This document shows, piece by piece, positions 27,426 through 34,046 of a stretch of DNA of 64,000 bases. The stretch's first letter is position 1. Each line of letters opens with the position of its first letter. Source of the stretch: Streptomyces violaceoruber. GTDB taxonomy: Bacteria; Actinomycetota; Actinomycetes; Streptomycetales; Streptomycetaceae. The translations under genes were made by a program, and so were the position numbers. The stretch lies in assembly GCA_000720805.1 (NCBI GenBank), contig JODI01000024.1, positions 1 to 64,000 of the forward strand, read 5' to 3'. The notes below the pieces were generated by a model. The model ran no database searches. It was not told where the DNA came from and was given only the letters and a program-made list of their open reading frames with translations.

Positions 27426-28676
27426 GTGCGTCGTCTCATGGAGAGTCTGCCGCGGTGGCTGCGTCACCGCCCGTGGCTTCGGGACGTCCTTCTGGTCGCC
27501 CTCGTGGCACTGCCTCCCGCGATCCACGACCGGGACGGCTGGCGGCCGGTGTGGATACAGGTCACCGTGTACTGCGGGCTGGTGCTGCCGCTGCTGTGGC
27601 GGCGCAGCCGCCCGGTCCTGGTCGCCGCGGCCGTCACCGCCGCCTTCTGGGCGCAGTACCTGGGACACGTGTGGGGTCACGAACTCGGGCGCGGGACCGT
27701 CGCCGTGGCCGCGGTGCTGTACACGCTCGTGGTGCGTGGGCGGCGCCGCGCGGCCGCGGTGACGGCCCTGAGCGCCGGCGGGTGCGTGCTGCTGTGGGTG
27801 CCGGAGTGGCTGCGAACGTACCCGCGGACGGGCGGCGGGCGCGGCGTCTGGCAGACGCCGGTCACCATCGTGCTCTTTCTGGCCGCCGCCTGGGTGTTCG
27901 CCGAGTACCTGCGTGCTCGCCGTGCCTATCTCGCCGAGCTGGCGCGCCGTATTGACCTGGCGGAGTCGCGGCGACTGGCCCTCGCCCATGCCGCCGTGGC
28001 CGCGGAACGGACGCGGATCGCGCGGGAGATCCACGACGTGCTCGCGCACAGTGTGAGCGTCATGGTGGTCAACGCCGAGGGCGGCAGGCTGGCGCGGCAC
28101 ACCGACCCCGAGGCCGTCGACCGTGCGTTCCGGGCGATCGGCGCCACCGGTCGTGACGCCCTGGACGAACTGCGCCGTCTGCTCCACGTCCTGGGCGCCG
28201 AGCGGGACGCGGAAGAGGACTGCCAGGACGATGACGACGATGAGTCCGACGGGCAGCCGACGCTCGACGACCTGCGCCCCCTGATCACCCGCTGCCCCGT
28301 GACCTCGACACTCCGCCTGCGCGGTGAGCGGACGAGCCTGCCGGCCGACGCGGAGACACAGACGTACCGGATCGTGCAGGAGGCCCTCACCAATGTCGTC
28401 AAACACGCCTCCCCCGACGCCGCCGCCCGGGTCAGCGTCGATCTCGGAAGACCGGGTCCCGGACGGCACATCCGGATCCGCGTCGACAATTCCACCGGCA
28501 CCGGGGAACCGCCCCCGGCCCTCCCGCCGTCGACCGGGCGCGGGCTGGCCGGCATGAGGGAACGGGCAGCACTCTACGACGGCACCGTCACCGCCGGTCG
28601 CACGGCCGACGGCGCCTACCGCGTGGACGCCGTGCTCTGGCCGTACGGTCGACCCGCACGGCCGGTGACCTGGTGA
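27426..28676 (+). CDS. NarL-family sensor histidine kinase
   Basis: A 416-residue membrane kinase. Four or five hydrophobic helices span about residues 18-160, with no large extracellular domain. A HisKA_3 dimerisation region follows with the phospho-acceptor in REIHDVLAHSVSV (His203), then a HATPase domain (EALTNVVKHASPDAAARV as N box, GRGLAGMRERAALYDGTV as G box). An acidic insert (EDCQDDDDDESDG, about 260-272) lies between them. Its GTGA stop/start overlap with the regulator gene shows translational coupling. The signal is unknown. Confidence 0.93.
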   Translation: MRRLMESLPRWLRHRPWLRDVLLVALVALPPAIHDRDGWRPVWIQVTVYCGLVLPLLWRRSRPVLVAAAVTAAFWAQYLGHVWGHELGRGTVAVAAVLYTLVVRGRRRAAAVTALSAGGCVLLWVPEWLRTYPRTGGGRGVWQTPVTIVLFLAAAWVFAEYLRARRAYLAELARRIDLAESRRLALAHAAVAAERTRIAREIHDVLAHSVSVMVVNAEGGRLARHTDPEAVDRAFRAIGATGRDALDELRRLLHVLGAERDAEEDCQDDDDDESDGQPTLDDLRPLITRCPVTSTLRLRGERTSLPADAETQTYRIVQEALTNVVKHASPDAAARVSVDLGRPGPGRHIRIRVDNSTGTGEPPPALPPSTGRGLAGMRERAALYDGTVTAGRTADGAYRVDAVLWPYGRPARPVTW

Positions 28677-29347
28677 ACGGTGCCACCCCGGCGCCGCGCC
28701 GGGTCCTGCTCTGTGACGACCAGGAACTGATCCGCATGGGGCTGCGCATGGTCATCGACAGTCAGCCCGACCTGACCGTGGTCGGGGAGGCCGCCGACGG
28801 ACACGCCGCCGTCGCCCGGTGCGCCGAGCTGGAACCCGACCTCGTTCTGATGGACGTACGGATGCCCGAGGCCGACGGACTGGCCGCCACCCGGCACATC
28901 TCCTCCCTGCCCTCCCCGCCCAAGATCATCATTGTGACCACCTTCGACCTCGACGAGTACGCCTATGGAGCACTCCGCGCCGGTGCGAGCGGATTCCTGG
29001 TCAAGGACGCACTCGGCGAGGAGATCGTCGCCGCGGTCCGGAATGTGCTGCGCGGCGATGTCATGGTGGCGCCCACCGCCGTCCGCCGCCTGGTGGAACG
29101 CTTCGTACTGCCCGCCGCGCAGCCCGTCGAGGAGACGCGGCTCGCCCTGCTGACGGAACGCGAGCGGGAGGTCCTCACGCTCGTCGCGTACGGGCTGAGC
29201 AACGCGGAGATCGCGGCGCGGCTCTTCCTCGGACAGACGACCGTCAAGACCCACCTCGGCCGGACACTGACCAAGCTCGACCTGCGCGACCGCGTACACG
29301 CCGTCATCTTCGCCTACGAGAGCGGCCTCGTCCGGGCAGGCGGCTGA
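28673..29347 (+). CDS. NarL/LuxR-type response regulator
   Basis: 224 residues: a receiver domain with acidic Asp15-Asp16, phospho-acceptor Asp61 (LVLMDVRMP) and Lys in FLVKD, then a LuxR HTH (LTEREREVLTLVAYGLSNAE, TTVKTHLGRTLTKLDL). It is the cognate partner of the kinase, whose last codons it overlaps by 4 bp. Targets could include the divergent methyltransferase gene. A decayed paralog lies at 26093-26467. Confidence 0.94.
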   Translation: MNGATPAPRRVLLCDDQELIRMGLRMVIDSQPDLTVVGEAADGHAAVARCAELEPDLVLMDVRMPEADGLAATRHISSLPSPPKIIIVTTFDLDEYAYGALRAGASGFLVKDALGEEIVAAVRNVLRGDVMVAPTAVRRLVERFVLPAAQPVEETRLALLTEREREVLTLVAYGLSNAEIAARLFLGQTTVKTHLGRTLTKLDLRDRVHAVIFAYESGLVRAGG

Positions 29348-29610
29348 TAACCACCATCGCCCAGGACCTCGGCTCCGCGGGCTCCACGGCACCCGTGACG
29401 CGCTCTCCTCCTGCGGCGGGGACGCTGCCCGCCTGTGGACGCCGGTGAGTTCCTGTGAGGCCCGAGGCGCCCCGGCCGCAGACACCGCCCGGCTCACCCC
29501 GGAGGAAGGCGATTGAACCAGCTAGGTTTCGAGAACACGTCTGGCCTCTGGAAACGGTCACATTGGCTCTGCCCCGGCTGGAGGGGGTGAGCCAACGGTG
29601 CGTCGGAAGG

Positions 29611-29797
29611 TCGGAAAGGAAGTCCTCTGGGTGAGGGTTCTTTCCCTCTGGCTGAACTGGGCGGACGCGGCTGCGCTGTGGTGAGCGTCCAACTCATCGA
29701 CCCCCAGGGGCCATTGAGGGGCCACAAGGATAGGAACACCTCGACAAGCACCACACAGAACTGACCCTGATCAGCACGCCTGACCTGGGAAAACGTC
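29611..29797 (+). repeat. dispersed noncoding repeat R, copy 1
   Basis: Contains the family hallmarks GGCTGAACTGGGCGGACGCG and GGGGCCATTGAGGGGCCACA, then a CGACAAGCACCACACAG block. It ends just before the second tRNA fragment with a GACCTGGGAAAACGTC sequence reminiscent of repeat S. The 29348-29610 stretch before it holds nothing I recognise. Confidence 0.7.
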
Positions 29798-29837
29798 AAA
29801 GATGAGAATTGATCGGCAAGGGCCGCCAAGATCCCTG

Positions 29838-29886
29838 GCGGACTCATAATCCGCCGGCCGTGGCTTCGAGTCCCACCCGCCCCACC
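29838..29886 (+). other. right attachment site (attR): tRNA 3'-end fragment
   Basis: 48 of 49 bases match 17263-17311. The fragment lacks the acceptor and D-arm 5' half, so it is not a functional tRNA. A terminator-like hairpin (29931-29968) follows, which fits this being the original chromosomal downstream flank of the tRNA. Confidence 0.8.
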
Positions 29887-29930
29887 CGGGCTCCTCCCAG
29901 GAGAACCGTTTCTACCTGCGGAAACGCGTT

Positions 29931-29968
29931 GACGGGGGCCACCACCTCAGGGGGCGCCCCCCGTTCAT
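29931..29968 (+). terminator. terminator-like hairpin past attR
   Basis: ACGGGGGC and its near-complement GCCCCCCGT enclose about 18 nt. It may have been the original tRNA terminator before insertion. From 29969 to 30353 I see no gene. Confidence 0.4.
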
Positions 29969-30353
29969 GCGTTCGGATCAAGATCCAGGGGACACGCAGA
30001 GGACACGGTCAGGCGACATGCGAGTCATAGCCGAAATTGGTCGTATCGCCTGATTGGTGCCGTGGATGGAAGGCAGCGAGCGAGGCCTCGGCTCTGGACT
30101 GCCTCTTCCGTACGCCGGGGTGCCGCAGTTCCGGGACAGGCATATCGGCGGTCAGCGTGTTCGCGCCGGAGTATCCGCACCCCGCTGCCGGCTCGGCCCC
30201 TGCCACGAACGGGACGAGCAGTTGGTGCTCTCTGTCGGCGCGGGCGTCGCCCTTGCCGTTCGGGATGCCGGCCCCGCTGTGTGACCTGGCGCTGAACGGT
30301 GTCGCTCCAGTGGCATGCGTTCTTCGGGACCGGTGATGGTCCTTCGGGCTGAG

Positions 30354-30608
30354 TCAGTAGTGGTATCGAGCCTGAACGATGATCAACTCATCGTCGGTCG
30401 GCTTGTACGCGAGTCGGTGCGTGTCGTCGATTCTCCGAGACCAGTAGCCCGACAGGTCACCCTTCAGAGGCTCCGGCTTGCCGATGCCCTTGAAGGGATC
30501 GCGCGTGGTGTCGTCGATCAGCTTGTTGATGCGCTTGACCATCTTGCGGTCGCTCTCGGCCCAGTAGGTGTAGTCCTCCCAGGCATGGGACGTGAACGAG
30601 ATCTTCAC
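30354..30608 (-). CDS. yoeB: YoeB-family mRNA interferase toxin
   Basis: 84 residues, exactly the E. coli YoeB length. All three catalytic positions are kept: Glu46 (GKPEPL), Arg65 (DDTHRLAY) and His83 (ARYHY at the C terminus). YoeB cleaves mRNA in the ribosomal A site and is held inactive by YefM. The GTG start at 30608 overlaps the antitoxin stop by 4 bp (GTGA), so the two are coupled with toxin second. The longer frame upstream is not needed. Confidence 0.95.
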   Translation of the reverse strand: MKISFTSHAWEDYTYWAESDRKMVKRINKLIDDTTRDPFKGIGKPEPLKGDLSGYWSRRIDDTHRLAYKPTDDELIIVQARYHY

Positions 30609-30868
30609 GCACGCTCCGCGTCGGGGTCGATCAGCGCGCGATTCCGGGCCTTGCCGACCTCCGCCTCGGCGATGGACTCGAGCAGGCGACGGGCGTTCTT
30701 GGGGGAGCGCAGGAGGTGCACGGTCTCGGTCCAGGAGCTGAAGTCCTCTTCGGACATGAGGACGGCGTTCCCCTTGCGGGAAGTGATGTGAACCGGAGCG
30801 TGATCCTCGTTGACCTGCTCGATCAGCGGGAACAGGTTCTGACGCGCCTCGCTGGCGGTGATTGACAT
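30605..30868 (-). CDS. yefM: YefM-family antitoxin (Phd/YefM)
   Basis: 87 residues with the classic start MSITASEARQNLFPLIEQVN, a DNA-binding N-terminal domain (VHITSRKGNAVLMSEEDF) and an acidic, disordered C terminus that wraps the toxin. It neutralises YoeB and represses its own promoter. AGAGGAGG lies 7-8 nt before the ATG at 30868. It is the first gene of the operon. Confidence 0.95.
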   Translation of the reverse strand: MSITASEARQNLFPLIEQVNEDHAPVHITSRKGNAVLMSEEDFSSWTETVHLLRSPKNARRLLESIAEAEVGKARNRALIDPDAERA

Positions 30869-30889
30869 GCTTGCGCCTCCTCTCTTCGA

Positions 30890-30909
30890 CTTGTACAAGA
30901 TATAGTACG
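30890..30909 (-). promoter_or_regulatory. YefM-YoeB operator
   Basis: A palindrome CTTGTACAAG (30890-30899) contains the core TGTACA known for YefM operators. A second core-like AGTACG/GTAC lies with its centre exactly 12 bp away (30905-30908), matching the long-plus-short repeat geometry described for E. coli YefM. Between the cores on the coding strand lies a TATA-rich -10-like sequence. Confidence 0.7.
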
Positions 30910-31151
30910 AGTCTTGATCGTGTCCACAGATCCCGGCGCGGCCGCTGGAGTGGTGTATGGAAGGCCACTCGGAGGCCTCATTGGTGGCTATGCGGTGAGT
31001 TCGGTGGGCAGGGCAGCCTGTCTCGCCTTTTTCTGTCTCGATCGGGTAGAGGCGGGCCTTGGCCAGCAAGGCCGAGTCCCATGTAGCGGGGCCTCGGTCC
31101 ACTCGTCGTTCAGCTTGGTCGGCACTGCGCCTTCCGCGGTTGAATACCGGT

Positions 31152-32834
31152 GTGGCACGGAAAGTGGTGGGATTCGACGAGGACGATCTGAGGACGCTGG
31201 CCGGGGCTCGGTCCTTCGAGCGGGGGCTGGGGTATCTGGACGCGGTGAGTGGGCTGGAGGTGGGGGAGGGCTCGGTCACCGCCGTGGTGCACGGTACGGA
31301 TGTCTACGAGGTGGAGCTCACCCTCGGCGGAGAGGAGGGGATCTCGGGATGGTGCGACTGCCCGTACGGACAGGAGGCCAACTTCTGCAAGCACTGCGTG
31401 GCGGTCGGACTGACCGTGCTGCGGCGGGCGAAGACGATCCCGCGTCAGCGAGCCGCGGCACGGGCGCGATCTTCCGGCTTGGAGACGTGGCTTTCGGCCC
31501 TGTCACGTGACGAACTGTTGGCGCTGGTGCGGGAGCAGGTCGCCGAGGACCGGGAACTACGCCGGCGTTTGGAGCTGCGGGCAGCCGCCGCTCGTTCCGA
31601 CCTCAGTACGATCCGGGACCGGATCATCGCCCTGATCGATCCACGGCCCTTCGCCCGGTACGGGTACATCGAGTACGCGGACGCCTCCGGGTATGCGCGG
31701 CAAGTCGCCGAGGCGGCGAGCGCCCTGCGTGCCTTGACCGCCGACGGGCAGGCGGCGCAGGCGGTCGGTCTGGCCGAGGAGGCGATCCGGGTACTGGGGG
31801 AGGCCTACGGGGAGATCGACGACTCTGACGGTGTGGTCGGGGAGGCCGCCGCCGCAGTGGCCGAAACCCATCTGGAGGCCTGCGCCGTCGCACGCCCCGA
31901 TCCGGCTCGGCTGGCCGAGTGGCTGGTCGGCACCGTGCTTGACGACAGCAACGACGTGACAGACCTGGATCCGCTCGACTACGCCGACTCGCTGGGGCCG
32001 AGCGGACTGGCCCGCATGCGGCAGCTGGCGGCCGAGGCACTCAGGCGCAGGCCGTCCGGCTGGGCGGAGCGGTACCTGATGGAGCGCCTGGTCAAGGCGG
32101 AGGGCGACGTCGACGCACTGGTCGCCCTGCACGCGCAGGACCTCGACCCGTCCGGTGCCACCCATCTGCTCATCGCCGAGGAACTGGAAACGGCGGGCCG
32201 TGCGGACGAGGCACTCGCCTGGGCCGAGCGGGGACTGCGGGACTGCGCCGCCGAGACGTACATCGACGGCCGTCTGGTCGAGCACGTATGTGTCCGGTAC
32301 GCAAAGACGGGGCGGGCGGCGGACGCGGTCAATGTGCGCCGGGACCGGTTCCGTGTCGAGCGGTCCCTCGCCGCCTACCGGCAACTGCGCTCTGCCGCCC
32401 GGTCGGCAGGCTGCTGGGAGAGCGAACGCGCGGCGGCACTGGCCGCTCTGAGCGAGGACGCCCGTCGGGTGCACGGCGGCCGGTACGGCGGGCCCGTGCT
32501 GATAGACGCGCTGCTCGACGACGGCGACCTGGACGCCGCCTGGCGCGAGGCAGCCGACCGCGCGGACGACCGGCAGTGGGAGCGACTCGCCGACCTGTCG
32601 CGCGAGATACGTCCGGCCGAGGCACTCGGCGTGTACCTGCGGCTGGTCGAGCGGTCGAAGGAGCCGACCGGGGACCGTGCGTACGAGCGCCTGGCCGGGT
32701 TGCTCCTGGCGGCCCGTGACTGCCATCGCGCGCTGGGGACCGAGGACGCGTTCACCGTGTATCTCGGCGGCCTGCGAACGGAACTGAGCCGCAGGCGGAA
32801 GCTGATGAGCATCCTTGACCGACACGGGCTGTGA
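31152..32834 (+). CDS. SWIM zinc-finger protein with helical repeats
   Basis: 561 residues. The SWIM zinc site WCDCPYGQEANFCKHCVAVGL (CxC...CxHC-type, about residues 67-87) sits in a region that starts VVGFDEDDLRTLAGARSFERGLGYL. The remainder is helical and TPR-like (HLLIAEELETAGRADEALAWA, AEALGVYLRLVERS). Such proteins are common in actinomycetes, and the SWIM domain may bind nucleic acid or protein; no pathway is indicated. The GTG at 31152 gives the N terminus seen in homologous SWIM proteins. It is not in an operon. Confidence 0.8.
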   Translation: MARKVVGFDEDDLRTLAGARSFERGLGYLDAVSGLEVGEGSVTAVVHGTDVYEVELTLGGEEGISGWCDCPYGQEANFCKHCVAVGLTVLRRAKTIPRQRAAARARSSGLETWLSALSRDELLALVREQVAEDRELRRRLELRAAAARSDLSTIRDRIIALIDPRPFARYGYIEYADASGYARQVAEAASALRALTADGQAAQAVGLAEEAIRVLGEAYGEIDDSDGVVGEAAAAVAETHLEACAVARPDPARLAEWLVGTVLDDSNDVTDLDPLDYADSLGPSGLARMRQLAAEALRRRPSGWAERYLMERLVKAEGDVDALVALHAQDLDPSGATHLLIAEELETAGRADEALAWAERGLRDCAAETYIDGRLVEHVCVRYAKTGRAADAVNVRRDRFRVERSLAAYRQLRSAARSAGCWESERAAALAALSEDARRVHGGRYGGPVLIDALLDDGDLDAAWREAADRADDRQWERLADLSREIRPAEALGVYLRLVERSKEPTGDRAYERLAGLLLAARDCHRALGTEDAFTVYLGGLRTELSRRRKLMSILDRHGL

Positions 32835-33021
32835 AAGGGCTCCGGCAGAGGCGTCATCGGCGATGGGAGAAAGAAAGGGACAGGGGTCGGCTCTCCCCGT
32901 CGGAAGGAAAAATTCCGCTGCCGGAGGGTGGTGAAGGGGGCTGTCCCATTACTCGACTGGGCTGATGCAGCCCGACGTCCCCAGTTCGCCTCACGGGAGG
33001 CCTCTGCGGACCTCCAGGGGA

Positions 33022-33069
33022 CGGAAGGACCCGGAAGGACCCGGAAGGACCCGGAAGGACCCGGAAGGC
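33022..33069. repeat. 10-bp tandem repeat
   Basis: CCGGAAGGAC repeats about 4.7 times without spacer. It lies in noncoding DNA just before the SnoaL-like remnant, at the likely deletion junction that removed its 5' end. The 32835-33021 stretch before it carries only weak similarity to repeat R. Confidence 0.9.
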
Positions 33070-33088
33070 CGGCACCGAGCCAGAACAG

Positions 33089-33283
33089 CAAAGCGCCGCG
33101 CCGCACTTCGAGCCGGAGAAGCCGCTTGCGACCCTGGTCTGCGGGGACATCGCGCTCACCTCGACCCCGCCCAAGGACGGCGCCGGAGCCCGTGCGCAGG
33201 TGGTCCGCCGCCAGGCCGACGGCAGCTGGCTGCGCATCATCGACCAGCCGGAGTTCCGGACGCCCGGGACCTCACACACCTGA
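33089..33283 (+). pseudogene. SnoaL-like (NTF2-fold) protein C-terminal fragment
   Basis: About 64 residues with LVCGDIALTSTPPKDGAGAR and VVRRQADGSWLRIIDQPEF, the final strands of SnoaL/YybH-type NTF2-fold proteins. There is no start codon or N-terminal half; the frame is cut off at the tandem repeat. Confidence 0.6.
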
Positions 33284-33384
33284 CCGGTTTCATGACCTGC
33301 ACCCCTACGTCCTGTTGCTGCTCATCCGTTACCGCTAAGCCCGCTGGACAAAGTTCCGCCGACCGCCGAGTCCGCCACCGGGGA

Positions 33385-33660
33385 ACACGTGTCGACGGCA
33401 CGCACCCAACATCGAGGCCGCACGCCGCGGCCTGACCGCCGCCGGCGGCGTCATCACGGCGGCCGGACTGGTGCTCGCGGGAAACTTCGCCGCCCTCGGG
33501 TAGATCCCGACGCCACAGTCCCAGAGGCCAGAGGCCAGAGGCCAGAGGCCGGAATCACCGTGGCAGTCGGCGTGCTGATCGACACGCTGCTCGTCCGCCC
33601 CCTTCTCGTCCCGGCGTTGGTCACACTCATCCGCGACCGGACCTGGTGGCCGAGCCGTCG
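33385..33660 (+). pseudogene. MMPL-family transporter C-terminal fragment, frameshifted
   Basis: One frame reads NIEAARRGLTAAGGVITAAG, LVLAGNFAALG and then a stop. A second frame continues GITVAVGVLIDTLLVRPLLV, PALVTLIRDRTWWPSR. Together these are the last two helices of an MMPL (RND-like) lipid or peptide exporter. Four copies of CCAGAGG (33521-33548) sit exactly at the break. Confidence 0.75.
33521..33548. repeat. 7-bp tandem repeat (CCAGAGG x4)
   Basis: Four perfect copies inside the MMPL remnant, at the point where the reading frame changes. Copy-number change of a 7-bp unit shifts the frame. Confidence 0.9.
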
Positions 33661-33706
33661 CTGTGCCCGCCATGGGTGTCACCCAGGCCCGCGTCTTGGC
33701 ATCAGG

Positions 33707-33745
33707 GATGATGCTCCACCCCGGGACGAGGGGTGGAGCATCATC
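33707..33745. terminator. 16-bp perfect hairpin
   Basis: GATGATGCTCCACCCC (33707-33722) pairs with GGGGTGGAGCATCATC (33730-33745) around a 7-nt loop. The right arm plus its following bases recur at the start of repeat R copy 3 (36352), so it may be an end structure of that repeat rather than a simple terminator. Confidence 0.6.
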
Positions 33746-33830
33746 GCGTTGGTCAGGGACTCCGCTGGGCGAAGGTTCCATCCTCTGGGCTGAACTGGGC
33801 TGAACTGGGCTGAACTGGGCGGACGTGGCG
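33733..33830 (+). repeat. dispersed noncoding repeat R, copy 2
   Basis: Starts GTGGAGCATCATCGCG, includes a CCGCTG.GCGAAGGTTC block and ends in a threefold GGGCTGAACT unit leading to GGGCGGACGTGGCGGG. It lacks the second half seen in copies 1, 3 and 4. Confidence 0.7.
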
Positions 33831-33990
33831 GGTGTTGTCGCGAGCGCCCGTCTCGAACGAGCCAGCGGCCTCATTCCTCAGATCAGATCGCCATTACCGT
33901 GCCGGACGGCACGCGCCTACAGGGCGACGGTGCGCCGCAGGTTCGCAGGGACGGACGCATCCTCAGGTACGGGCGGTCGACCGGAGCAGG

Positions 33991-34024
33991 ACGGCCCGCC
34001 GGAACCTGGGTTCGGGCGGGCCGT
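33991..34024 (-). terminator. terminator hairpin of the LamG gene
   Basis: ACGGCCCGCC pairs with GGCGGGCCGT (10 bp), with an inner GAACC/GGTTC extension. It lies 22 bp past the LamG stop. Nothing else is seen from 33831 to 34046. Confidence 0.65.
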
Positions 34025-34046
34025 TGGGGAGGTCAGGGATCAGGGA

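Larger units (their letters stand above)
17312..29837. mobile_element. degenerate integrative element or genomic island at the CAT tRNA
   Basis: The segment between the two tRNA-derived repeats is about 12.5 kb. It holds four apparently intact genes or gene pairs (S53-kelch secreted protein, helical repeat protein, methyltransferase, two-component system) and several wrecks (IS110, geranylgeranyl reductase-like, response regulator). No integrase, excisionase, replication or transfer gene remains, so it should not be self-mobile. It could also be a stack of several partial insertions at one site, because the noncoding repeat next to the tRNA recurs at 23095. Confidence 0.65.

Noticed and set aside
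32860..32960. A possible further copy of repeat R
   Set aside because: Only scattered similarity (ATTCCGCTGC, ACTCGACTGGGCTG); too weak to count without an alignment.
33022..33069. Possible CRISPR-like array
   Set aside because: The 10-bp unit repeats without spacers; no cas genes are near.
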